A DNA stretch of 64,000 nt from positions 14,061 to 78,060 of the forward strand of contig NZ_JAPDOD010000042.1 of NCBI RefSeq assembly GCF_027587205.1, in the 5' to 3' direction. The notes beneath the pieces were generated by a model that saw only the letters and a list, made by a program, of their open reading frames with translations, ran no database searches and was not told where the DNA came from. This DNA comes from Solirubrobacter ginsenosidimutans. GTDB lineage: Bacteria > Actinomycetota > Thermoleophilia > Solirubrobacterales > Solirubrobacteraceae. Position numbers and translations under genes: made by a program. This document shows positions 29,612-37,527 of the stretch, in pieces (the first letter of the stretch is position 1; each line of letters begins with the position of its first letter).

Positions 29612-31317
29612 GGCGTCTGCGTCGACAAAGTGAAGGTCAGCGTCTTCGCGTAGGCGCCCGTGCGCAGCGCGTCGGTGGCGCCGATGTGCTGGCTGAAGTT
29701 CACAGCGACGGAGTCGTGGGAGACCGGGCCGGTCCAGGCGGACTTCGAGAACGCGACCTGCAGCGGCTCGGGCAGCGTGAACGTGCCGTTGGCCAAACGG
29801 CCGGGCTCGCTGACCGTCAGCGCGGCGTCGCCCGCCGTCGAGGTGACGTCGGCGATCGTCGAGGCCGTGTAGGTCTTGTCCACGCCGGGCGTGAACGCGC
29901 CGAAGGACGCGGCGGCGCCCATCGACAGCGAGAGCGTCGCCGGGACGGTGCCGCCGGCGCCCCCGTCCGCGCTCGTGCGCGACCACAAGAGTGCCTCGGT
30001 CCGCGCCTGCGTCAGGGTCTCCTTGCCGGACCAGGTGAGGAACGACGGCGTCGGCAGGTAGTCGGCGTCGAGCAGGAAGCCGCGGCGGATCGCCAGGACG
30101 TCGATGCTGTAGTCGCCGACGGTGCCGTTCTTGACGGACAGCGCCTTCAGCGCGGTGATGTCGTGCGCGGTCGTGCCGGCCGGGAGCTCGATCGTGGTCG
30201 CGGCCGGGTCGTCACGCTCGATCGAGATGCTGGTGCTGCCGTGGTGCGACGTGTACCACTTGTCGCCCACCTTCGCGGCCAGCGCGACGCCCGCGAAGCT
30301 GCCGGCGCGCGGCGCGACCGGGTAGGACGTCTTCTTCTTGACGTCGGTGTAGAGGTAGTTGCGCTGGTCGGACATCGCCTGCGTGTCCGGGTTGGCGACG
30401 GCCTCGATCTTGCCCTCGCGCGCCATCTCCTTCGCCATCACCTGGTACGTCCACGGGTGGGCGTCCATCATGACCTCACGGGAGCGATCGGCGGGCAGTT
30501 CGTCGACGGTGTCGAGGAAGAAGCGGTACCCGGACGACGTCGCGAGGTCGGTCACCGCGGCCATGTTGTTGTTGCTCGTGACGACCTGCAGGAGCGGGTG
30601 ATCGGCCTCGCGGATGCCGTCGAACGCGACGGTGCCATGGCCGGAGGACTGGTAGGCGTCGCTGATGCGATTGCCCTGCGGGTCGACGACGACGCGGTAG
30701 AGCCACTCGATGTCGGTCGTCCGGCCCCAGCGCGCCATCAGCGACGGCGTGTTGGTGCCGCCGTCCTCGTTGGACCAGACCATCGTGTATTCGATCGTCC
30801 GGTTGCCCTGGGCGTCGACGGCGGTCGTGTGGTACGAGATGATCGGCACGTCGGTGTTGACGTTCTCGTACGTGCCGGGGATCGTCGGCAGGTTGCGGCC
30901 GTAGAGGATCGGCGCGTACCGGGCGACGAGGTCACCCTCGGCGGCGAGCGACGGCTTCAGGCTGGTGACCACCGCGTTCTGCACCGGCGACTTCTCGGCG
31001 TCGAGCGTGACCGTGATGTCGTGCTTGCCGGCGCTGACGCGCCCGATCGCGACGTCGTAGTCCAGCGGCACCGCGCCGAAGAACGTGACGACGTCGGTGA
31101 CCGGCTTGCCGTCGACGGAGACCGTCAGCAGCGCGGACTCCTTGCCCGCGACGCCCCAGTCGGCGCCCGGCGCTGAGGCGTTGAGGACGAGCTTGGCCTC
31201 GCCGGCGTAGGCGGCAGTGAACTCGGTCTGCGCGAGCGGCGCGGGCTGCGCGTGCGCCGCCGCGGGGGTCAGCAGCGCGGTGCCGAGCAGCGCGCCGAGG
31301 AAGGTTCGGACTCTCAT
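29608..31317 (-). CDS. Secreted protein of unknown function with a shared C-terminal beta module
   Basis: 569 aa. Signal peptide MRVRTFLGALLGTALLTPAAAHA. Residues about 130-400 hold a domain I cannot name: RYAPILYGRN, NTDVPIISYHT, EYTMVWSNEDGGTNTPSLMARWGRTTDIEWLYRV, SGHGTVAFDG. Residues 455-569 form a separate module beginning GGTVPATLSLSMG and ending LRTGAYAKTLTFTLSTQTP. A clearly related module ends the 1230-aa protein at 37514-41206. This suggests a common cell-surface or export-associated role for the module. Confidence 0.75.
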   Translation of the reverse strand: MRVRTFLGALLGTALLTPAAAHAQPAPLAQTEFTAAYAGEAKLVLNASAPGADWGVAGKESALLTVSVDGKPVTDVVTFFGAVPLDYDVAIGRVSAGKHDITVTLDAEKSPVQNAVVTSLKPSLAAEGDLVARYAPILYGRNLPTIPGTYENVNTDVPIISYHTTAVDAQGNRTIEYTMVWSNEDGGTNTPSLMARWGRTTDIEWLYRVVVDPQGNRISDAYQSSGHGTVAFDGIREADHPLLQVVTSNNNMAAVTDLATSSGYRFFLDTVDELPADRSREVMMDAHPWTYQVMAKEMAREGKIEAVANPDTQAMSDQRNYLYTDVKKKTSYPVAPRAGSFAGVALAAKVGDKWYTSHHGSTSISIERDDPAATTIELPAGTTAHDITALKALSVKNGTVGDYSIDVLAIRRGFLLDADYLPTPSFLTWSGKETLTQARTEALLWSRTSADGGAGGTVPATLSLSMGAAASFGAFTPGVDKTYTASTIADVTSTAGDAALTVSEPGRLANGTFTLPEPLQVAFSKSAWTGPVSHDSVAVNFSQHIGATDALRTGAYAKTLTFTLSTQTP

Positions 31318-31356
31318 CGGGCGGCAACTTATGAGCGCCGCCGGCGCGTCGTGTTA

Positions 31357-32796
31357 TCAGGCGGGTTCGAGCTTGCGCGCGCGCCGGCGCTTGGGCTTGC
31401 GCCCGCCCGCCGCGACGACCAGTTCCTCGAGCGAGTCCTTCAACGCGTCGCCCAGCTCCTCGAGGTCAGGCAGCGCGTCGTAGTCGCCGAGCAGGCCGAA
31501 GTCCATCCGGCCGTTGTAGGACATGATCGCGACGGCCAGCGACTGGTTCTCGGGGAGGAACGCGACCGGGAACAGGTCCTCGAGCTCGCGCCCGAGCACG
31601 TACAGCGGGAACTGCGGTCCCGGGACGTTGGTCACGAGCAGGTTGAACAGCCGCGTGGAGAACTGCAGCCGTGACGCCTGGGCGAGGATCGTCGGCGGCG
31701 CCAGCGCTTCCAGCCCGGTGATGACCTCGGCCCCAACGGCCTGCTTGGACTCCTTCAGGCCGTCCATCGCCTGCCGGACCACGCGTAGCCGCGCGACCGG
31801 GTCCTCGACGTAGACCGGCAGCGGCCCGCGCATCACCACGATCCGGTTGCCGAGCTCGTGATGCTGGTCCTTCGCGCGCACCGAGACCGGCACGAGCGCG
31901 CGCAGTTCCAGGCCCTCGGTACGCACGCCGCGCGCCCGCAACCAGCGCCGCAGCCCGCCCGCCACGACGGTCAGCACGACGTCGTTGACGGTCCCGCCCA
32001 GCGTGTTCTTGACGAGCTTGAGGTCGTTGAGGTCGTTGCGCACGAACGACAGCCGCCGGTGCGGCCCGATCGGCACGTTCAACGGCGTCTCCGGCGCGGG
32101 GTTCAGCCCCGCCCACGCGACCTCGCCGATGCCCTCCAGCGCCTCCTTGACGACGTCGAGCGACTCGGCCGGATGGGTGGCCGCCGACAGCGCCCCGCCG
32201 GCCAGCTCGAAGGGCAGGCGCGCGAGGCCCTTCACGCCGCGCGCGGCGAGCTGCAGCGGCCCCGGCTCACGCGCCGCGGTCCACGGCTCGCCCTCGTGCG
32301 GTGCGACCTGCGGGATCGGCGTCGCGTCGAAGAGCACGGTCATCAGGTCGACGCCCGAGATCCCGTCGACGAGCGCGTGGTGCGACTTGGAGATCAGCGC
32401 GAAGCGCCCGCGCTCCAGGCCCTGCACGAGCCACGTCTCCCACAGCGGCTTCGCGCGGTCCAGCCGCTGCGAGTGGATGCGCGCGGCGAGCGCCCGCAAC
32501 TGCTCCTCGGACCCCGGCTGCGGCAACGCCGTGTGGCGCACGTGGTACTCGAGGTTGAAGTTGCGATCGTCGACCCAGATCGGCCGGCCGGTCTCAAGCG
32601 GCGGGAACGCGAGCTTGTGCCGGTAGCGCGGTACGAGGTGCAGCCGCGACCGGATGTGGTTGAGGAAGTCGTCATACGCCGGAGCCGGGCCCTCGAAGAT
32701 CAGGACCGCCCCGACGTGCATGTGGCTGTTCGCTCGCTCCTGCGCCAGAAACGAGGCGTCGACGGCTGAAAGCCGGTCTCCGTGAGACTGCGCCAT
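31357..32796 (-). CDS. Wax ester synthase/diacylglycerol acyltransferase (WS/DGAT)
   Basis: A 479-aa acyl-CoA-dependent acyltransferase that makes wax esters and/or triacylglycerol, the last step of storage-lipid synthesis. The active-site motif HHALVDG lies at residues 139-145. The N-terminal signature LSAVDASFLAQERANSHMHVGAVLIFEG is typical, as are NDVVLTVVAGGLRRWL and TNVPGPQFPLYVLG in the C-terminal half. Full length for the family. It is followed at 40 bases by an unrelated secreted-protein gene and preceded by a TauE permease. Confidence 0.95.
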   Translation of the reverse strand: MAQSHGDRLSAVDASFLAQERANSHMHVGAVLIFEGPAPAYDDFLNHIRSRLHLVPRYRHKLAFPPLETGRPIWVDDRNFNLEYHVRHTALPQPGSEEQLRALAARIHSQRLDRAKPLWETWLVQGLERGRFALISKSHHALVDGISGVDLMTVLFDATPIPQVAPHEGEPWTAAREPGPLQLAARGVKGLARLPFELAGGALSAATHPAESLDVVKEALEGIGEVAWAGLNPAPETPLNVPIGPHRRLSFVRNDLNDLKLVKNTLGGTVNDVVLTVVAGGLRRWLRARGVRTEGLELRALVPVSVRAKDQHHELGNRIVVMRGPLPVYVEDPVARLRVVRQAMDGLKESKQAVGAEVITGLEALAPPTILAQASRLQFSTRLFNLLVTNVPGPQFPLYVLGRELEDLFPVAFLPENQSLAVAIMSYNGRMDFGLLGDYDALPDLEELGDALKDSLEELVVAAGGRKPKRRRARKLEPA

Positions 32797-32817
32797 TCCG
32801 GCCGAAGCGTAACGGGT

Positions 32818-33531
32818 CTACACCAATGCGCCGATGAGGCCGACGCCCACGGCGGCGACCAATGCGACCGTTAGGACAAGCTCATAGCGCCCGCTTTCTG
32901 ATAGTCGCCTGAACGCGCGCCGCCCGACGAGGTGACCGGCGGCCACGGCCGGCAGCAGACCGAGCGTGAGCCCGGCGTCGGGCAGCGCGGGATCACCGGT
33001 GCCGAACAGCGCCAGCGCACCCAGCCCGGCGAGCCCGACGAAGCACACCGTGAGCGTGTCGCGCACCTGCGTGGGCGTCACGCCGCGGCCCAACAGGTGC
33101 AGGAGCAGCGGCGGTCCGTTCGTCGACGTCGTGGTGGTGAGCGCTCCCGCCGCGAGCCCCGCCGCCCACGCCGGCACGTGCGCCGTCGTCACCCGCCGCG
33201 CGGCGAGCGTGCCGACGACCCCGAGCGTCACCGCGACCTGCAGCGCCCCCGGCGGCAGCGCGCGCAGCACGGCCACCCCGGCCAGCGCACCGGGCGTCGC
33301 CCAGGCCAGCAGCAGCGCGGTCGTCCGCGGCAACGGTCGCGGGCGTCGTCGCTCGCCGGCCAAGGTCAGCACGTTGACCTCGAGTCCTAGAACAAGGAGC
33401 AACACGACCGCCGGTTCGGGGTCGATCGCGGCGAACAGCAGGGGCGCGGCGAGCAGCGAGAAACCGAAGCCGGTCGCGGCCTGCAGCATCGCGCCGGCGA
33501 CGACTCCGAGACATGCGGCGGCGACCAGCAC
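32818..33531 (-). CDS. TauE/SafE family permease
   Basis: A 237-aa integral membrane protein with seven to eight hydrophobic segments. The N-terminal G-A-x-L-Q-x-x-x-G-F-G-x-x-L-x-A-x-P motif (GAMLQAATGFGFSLLAAPLLF) is characteristic, and TSTNGPPLLLHLLGRG gives the second half-repeat. Members export sulfite, sulfoacetate or related anions; no sulfonate genes are nearby, so the substrate is open. The start is GTG 33531. Confidence 0.85.
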   Translation of the reverse strand: MLVAAACLGVVAGAMLQAATGFGFSLLAAPLLFAAIDPEPAVVLLLVLGLEVNVLTLAGERRRPRPLPRTTALLLAWATPGALAGVAVLRALPPGALQVAVTLGVVGTLAARRVTTAHVPAWAAGLAAGALTTTTSTNGPPLLLHLLGRGVTPTQVRDTLTVCFVGLAGLGALALFGTGDPALPDAGLTLGLLPAVAAGHLVGRRAFRRLSESGRYELVLTVALVAAVGVGLIGALV

Positions 33532-33543
33532 CGCCGCACGACA

Positions 33544-33942
33544 CTAGCTTCGGATGTATTGCGAGGCGCGGCGAGCGCGTTCGCGCTGCTCGATCGCCGC
33601 GTTCGGCGTGTCGCGCCAGGAGGCGAACCGCGCGGCCGCCGCGGCCTTCTCCGTCATCAGCAGGGGCTCGGGGATCGGGCGCCGGACGAGCACGGGCGGG
33701 GCCATCACGACCGTCTCCTCCTCGACGACCTCTTCCTCGTCCTCGTCCTCGTGGCCACCGGCGGTGGCGACGTGGACGATGCCGAGGATCGGCCCGCCGA
33801 CGACCAGCAGCCCGGCTACGCCGAGCGTGAGCGGGTTGGCCGGCCAGACCTCGAACAGCCATCCGGCGATGGCGGCACACATGAAGACGGGGCTTGCAAG
33901 AGCGGCAAGAAGAGAAAGCGCGCGCGACATGATGCAGGCCAT
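33544..33942 (-). CDS. Small membrane protein with an acidic linker, function unknown
   Basis: About 132 aa. Two hydrophobic segments (SLLAALASPVFMCAAIAGWLF and LTLGVAGLLVVGGPILGIVHVA) are followed by a strongly acidic run (HEDEDEEEVVEEETVV) and a helical, basic C-terminus (RFASWRDTPNAAIEQRERARRASQYIRS). ATG 33942 is chosen; ATG 33930 is in frame and equally possible. It lies 12 bases upstream of the TauE permease gene's region on the same strand and is divergent from the amino-acid permease. Confidence 0.6.
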   Translation of the reverse strand: MACIMSRALSLLAALASPVFMCAAIAGWLFEVWPANPLTLGVAGLLVVGGPILGIVHVATAGGHEDEDEEEVVEEETVVMAPPVLVRRPIPEPLLMTEKAAAAARFASWRDTPNAAIEQRERARRASQYIRS

Positions 33943-33997
33943 ATCGGCAGCAGCCGCCCTCGGCTTGACATGAGATTCCGATGGGTCCGGCGTGGGA

Positions 33998-35326
33998 ATG
34001 GCCGCACACGCTGAAGCCCTGCCGACCACGCCGCGCGAGAGCAAGCTCAGCCCGACGCTGACCAAGAAGATGCTGCTGCTCTTCATCGTCGGTGACATCC
34101 TCGGCGGCGGCATCTACGCCCGCACCGGCGAGGTCGCGGGCGAGGTGGGCGGAGCCCTCTGGACCGGCTTCGCGCTGGCCGGCGTGATCGCGGCCTTCAC
34201 GGCCGCCTCCTACGCCGAGCTGGTCGCCAAGTACCCGCAGGCCGCGGGCGCCGCGCTCTACGTCCACAAGGCGTTCAAACGGCCGCTGCTGACGTTCATC
34301 GTCGCGTTCGCGGTGATGTGCAGCGGCGTGAGCAGCGCCGCCGCACTGGCCACGGCCTTCGGCGGCGACTACCTGAGCGAGTTCGTCGAGCTGCCGACCG
34401 TCCTCGTCGGGCTGGCGGTGATCGCCGGCGTCTCGCTGATCAACTTCCGCGGCATCAAGGAGTCCGCCGGGTTCAACCTTGGCTGCACGCTCATCGAGCT
34501 CGGCGGCCTGTTCCTGGTCGTCGTGATCGGCGCCGCGTTCCTGTTCGACGGCGGCGGCGACGCCGCCCGCGCGTTCGAGTTCAAGGACTCAGACACCACG
34601 CCCGCGCTGCTCGTCGTCGCGGGCGCCTCGATCGCGTTCTACGCGCTGATCGGCTTCGAGGACGCGGTCAACGTCGCCGAGGAGACCAAGGACTCCACCC
34701 ACGCGTTCCCGCGCACGCTGTTCATGGGCCTCGGCATCGCCGGCGCCGTCTATCTCGTCGTGGCGATCATCGCCGGCATGACGGTGCCCGCCGACACGCT
34801 CGCCGGCTCCGACGGGCCGTTGCTGGAGGTCGTCACCCAGGGCCCACTCGCCGTCGACTCCAAGTTCTTCAGCGCGATCGCGCTCTTCGCCCTCGTCAAC
34901 GGCTGCCTGCTGAACCTCGTGATGGCCTCGCGGCTGCTGTACGGGATGGCCAACGAGGGGGTCGTGCCGCGTGTCCTCGGCCGTGTCCACGAGGGCCGCC
35001 GAACGCCATGGGTGGCGATCCTCTTCAGCACCGCGGTAGCCGCGGTGCTGGTGACGCTCGGCGACCTCGAAACCCTCGCGGATACGACCGTCCTCCTGCT
35101 CCTCCTCGTGTTCATCTTCGTCAATGTGGCGCTGCTGGTGCTGCGCCGCCAGCCCGTCGAGCACGACCACTTCAAGGCCTGGACCGCGCTCCCGTGGCTC
35201 GGCGCCGCCACCTGTGCGGGGCTCGCCGTCCAGCAGGTCGTCGAAGATCCGAAGCTCGTCCTGTGGGCTGGTGGTCTTCTCCTCTTCGGGCTGATCCTGT
35301 GGGTCGTTGAGCGAGCCGTGCGATGA
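33998..35326 (+). CDS. APC family amino acid permease
   Basis: About 442 aa with roughly 12 membrane segments. The first helix region KMLLLFIVGDILGGGIYARTGEVAG has the G-x-G-I APC substrate-backbone motif in variant form, followed by FTAASYAELVAKYPQAAGAALYVHKAF, the second family signature. ALIGFEDAVNVAEETKDSTHAFPRTL is the conserved TM6-loop region. It transports amino acids or polyamines by proton or ion coupling; specificity unknown. ATG 33998 preferred, GTG 33992 possible. It ends eight bases before the acyl-CoA dehydrogenase start. Confidence 0.9.
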   Translation: MAAHAEALPTTPRESKLSPTLTKKMLLLFIVGDILGGGIYARTGEVAGEVGGALWTGFALAGVIAAFTAASYAELVAKYPQAAGAALYVHKAFKRPLLTFIVAFAVMCSGVSSAAALATAFGGDYLSEFVELPTVLVGLAVIAGVSLINFRGIKESAGFNLGCTLIELGGLFLVVVIGAAFLFDGGGDAARAFEFKDSDTTPALLVVAGASIAFYALIGFEDAVNVAEETKDSTHAFPRTLFMGLGIAGAVYLVVAIIAGMTVPADTLAGSDGPLLEVVTQGPLAVDSKFFSAIALFALVNGCLLNLVMASRLLYGMANEGVVPRVLGRVHEGRRTPWVAILFSTAVAAVLVTLGDLETLADTTVLLLLLVFIFVNVALLVLRRQPVEHDHFKAWTALPWLGAATCAGLAVQQVVEDPKLVLWAGGLLLFGLILWVVERAVR

Positions 35327-35333
35327 TCGACAA

Positions 35334-36629
35334 ATGGCATGGGACTTCTCCACGGACCCCGAGTTCCAGGAGCAACTGGACTGGATGCGCGACCTCGTCA
35401 AGCGCGAGGTGTGGCCGATCGAGACCGTCTTCGAGGAGCTCGGCGAGGAGGGCTTCCGGCGCGCGATCAAGCCGCTGCAGGACCAGGTGAAGGCGCGCGG
35501 GCTGTGGGCCGCGCACCTGCCGCCTGAGCTCGGCGGCCAGGGGTTCGGGCAGGTCAAGCTCGGCCTGATGCACGAGATCCTGGGCACGTCGCCCTACGCG
35601 CCCGCCGTGTTCGGCAACGCGGCGCCGGACTCGGGCAACAGCGAGATCCTCGCGCTCGCGGGCTCGCCGGATCAGAAGGAGCGCTATCTGCACCCGCTGC
35701 TGGCGGGCGACCTGCGGTCAGCGTTCTCCATGACCGAGCCCGAGACCGCGGGCAGCGATCCGACGCTTCTGCAGACCCGCGCGGTCAAGGACGGCGACCA
35801 CTGGGTCATCAACGGCCACAAGTGGTTCTCGACCAACGGCAGCGTCGCCGACTTCCTGATCGTGATGGCCGTCTCAGATCCCGACGCGCGGCCGCACCAG
35901 CGCGCGTCGATGTTCATCGTCGACGCCGACACGCCGGGCGTGAACATCGTCCGCGACATCGCGACGATGGAGCATCCGGCCGAGCACTTCGGCCGCTACG
36001 GCGGGCACGCCGAGATCGTCTACGAGAACGTCCGCATCCCCGCCGACGCGCTGCTCGGCGGCGAGGGCGAAGGGTTCCTGATCGCCCAGCACCGGCTCGG
36101 CCCGGGCCGCATCCATCACTGCATGCGCTGGCTCGGCGTGTCCAAGCGCGCGTTCGACATGCTCTGCGAGCGCGCGCTGTCGCGCTACGCGTTCGGCTCC
36201 CAGCTCTCCGACAAGCAGACGATCCAGAACTGGATCGCGGACTCCGCGGCGCAGATGCAGGCGGCGCGGCTGATGACGCTGCACGCCGCCTGGCGGATGG
36301 ACAACGAGGGCGCCGCCGCGGCCCGCACCGACATCTCGCTGATCAAGTTCTTCGGCGCCAACGTGCTCTTCGACGTCGTCGACCGCGCGCTGCAGATTCA
36401 TGGGGCACTTGGGTACTCGACCGATCTACCCTTGGAAGCGATGTACCGCTATGCGCGCGCCGCGCGCCTCTACGACGGCGCCGACGAGGTGCACCGGCAG
36501 TCGGTCGCCCGCCAGATCCTGCGCGGCTACGAGGCCCACGACGTGCCGTCCGAGCACGTCCCCACCCGCCGCGAAGACGCCCGCGCGCGCTTCGCCGAGT
36601 TGCTCGCCGCCGTCAGCGCGAATGACTAG
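35334..36629 (+). CDS. Acyl-CoA dehydrogenase
   Basis: A 431-aa FAD enzyme. Family signatures visible: AFSMTEPETAGSDPTLLQTRAV (FAD and substrate loop), WVINGHKWFSTNGSVADFLIV, RYAFGSQLSDKQTIQNWIADSAAQM and a C-terminal IHGALGYSTDLPLEAMYRYARAARLYDGADEVHRQSVARQIL. The length and N-terminus (MAWDFSTDPEFQEQLDWMRDLVKREVWPIE) resemble the long-chain or ACAD10/11-type branch. The usual catalytic Glu position is not assigned with certainty. ATG 35334 begins just after the permease stop. Confidence 0.92.
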   Translation: MAWDFSTDPEFQEQLDWMRDLVKREVWPIETVFEELGEEGFRRAIKPLQDQVKARGLWAAHLPPELGGQGFGQVKLGLMHEILGTSPYAPAVFGNAAPDSGNSEILALAGSPDQKERYLHPLLAGDLRSAFSMTEPETAGSDPTLLQTRAVKDGDHWVINGHKWFSTNGSVADFLIVMAVSDPDARPHQRASMFIVDADTPGVNIVRDIATMEHPAEHFGRYGGHAEIVYENVRIPADALLGGEGEGFLIAQHRLGPGRIHHCMRWLGVSKRAFDMLCERALSRYAFGSQLSDKQTIQNWIADSAAQMQAARLMTLHAAWRMDNEGAAAARTDISLIKFFGANVLFDVVDRALQIHGALGYSTDLPLEAMYRYARAARLYDGADEVHRQSVARQILRGYEAHDVPSEHVPTRREDARARFAELLAAVSAND

Positions 36630-37527
36630 CCGGATGCTGGCCGCCATCGCCTGCGTCTTCGTGCTCGGTGCCTGCGGGGGCTCGAGCGATCCCCAGCCCG
36701 CCGCGCAGACCTCCGCGCCGACCGCCGAACAGGTCGTGGCAACGCCCGAGGCGACCGCGGCCACGAAGGTCAACCGCTTCGACGGCGACCGCGCCTGGAA
36801 GACGCTCGAGTACCAGGTCAACCTCGGCCCGCGGCCCGCGGGCAGCGCGAAGTCCAAGGAGCTCGCCGCCTACATCAAGGCGCACCTGCCCAACAGCCAC
36901 ATCGAGCCCGTCGCGGGCGGCCTGCAGAACGTGGTCGGCAAGATCCCCGGGAAGGGCAAGCCGATCGTGCTCTCCGCCCACTACGACACGAAGGACATCC
37001 CGGACTTCGTGGGCGCCAACGACGGCGCCGGCGGCACCGCGCAGATGCTCGAGATCGCGCGGGTGATGAAGACGATGAAGCGCCCCAAGAACGCCTCTCC
37101 GATCTGGTTCGTCGCCTTCGACGGCGAGGAGGCCACCGACGACAACGACTTCCTCGGCACCGGCGTGCGCGGCTCCAAGGCGTTCGCCAAGAAGTACGCC
37201 AAGCGGATCAAGGAGCTCGTCCTGCTCGACTTCGTCGCCAACAAGAACCTGGCGATCCCGTATGAGCAGAGCTCGGACGCGTCGATGTGGGCGGATCTGC
37301 GCGAGGCCGCCGAGCGGGTGGGCAGCGACTCGGCGTTCCCCGACACCCAGCAGGGCACCGTCGAGGACGACCACACGCCGTTCCTGCAGGCCGGCGTCCC
37401 CGCGATCGATCTGATCGACTTCAACTTCCCCTGCTGGCACAAGCCCTGCGACGACCTCACCGCCGTGTCCAAGGCGAGCTTGGACAAGAGCGGCGAGGCC
37501 GTGCTGGAGTTCCTCAGGGCGCGGTAG
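36622..37527 (+). CDS. M28 family lipoprotein, glutaminyl cyclase-like
   Basis: A 301-aa lipoprotein. The lipobox LGAC places the lipidated Cys at residue 18, followed by a Ser/Pro/Ala-rich tether. Zinc-site segments: VLSAHYDTKDIPDFVGANDGAGG, WFVAFDGEEATDD, LLDFV. The C-terminal part, EDDHTPFLQAGVPAIDLIDFNFPCWHKPCDDL, has the W-H-x-x-x-D-D ending seen in M28-fold glutaminyl cyclases, which make N-terminal pyroglutamate. A mono-zinc cyclase is thus as likely as an aminopeptidase. The ATG overlaps the acyl-CoA dehydrogenase stop by eight bases; the 3' end overlaps the next, convergent gene by 14. Confidence 0.85.
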   Translation: MTSRMLAAIACVFVLGACGGSSDPQPAAQTSAPTAEQVVATPEATAATKVNRFDGDRAWKTLEYQVNLGPRPAGSAKSKELAAYIKAHLPNSHIEPVAGGLQNVVGKIPGKGKPIVLSAHYDTKDIPDFVGANDGAGGTAQMLEIARVMKTMKRPKNASPIWFVAFDGEEATDDNDFLGTGVRGSKAFAKKYAKRIKELVLLDFVANKNLAIPYEQSSDASMWADLREAAERVGSDSAFPDTQQGTVEDDHTPFLQAGVPAIDLIDFNFPCWHKPCDDLTAVSKASLDKSGEAVLEFLRAR

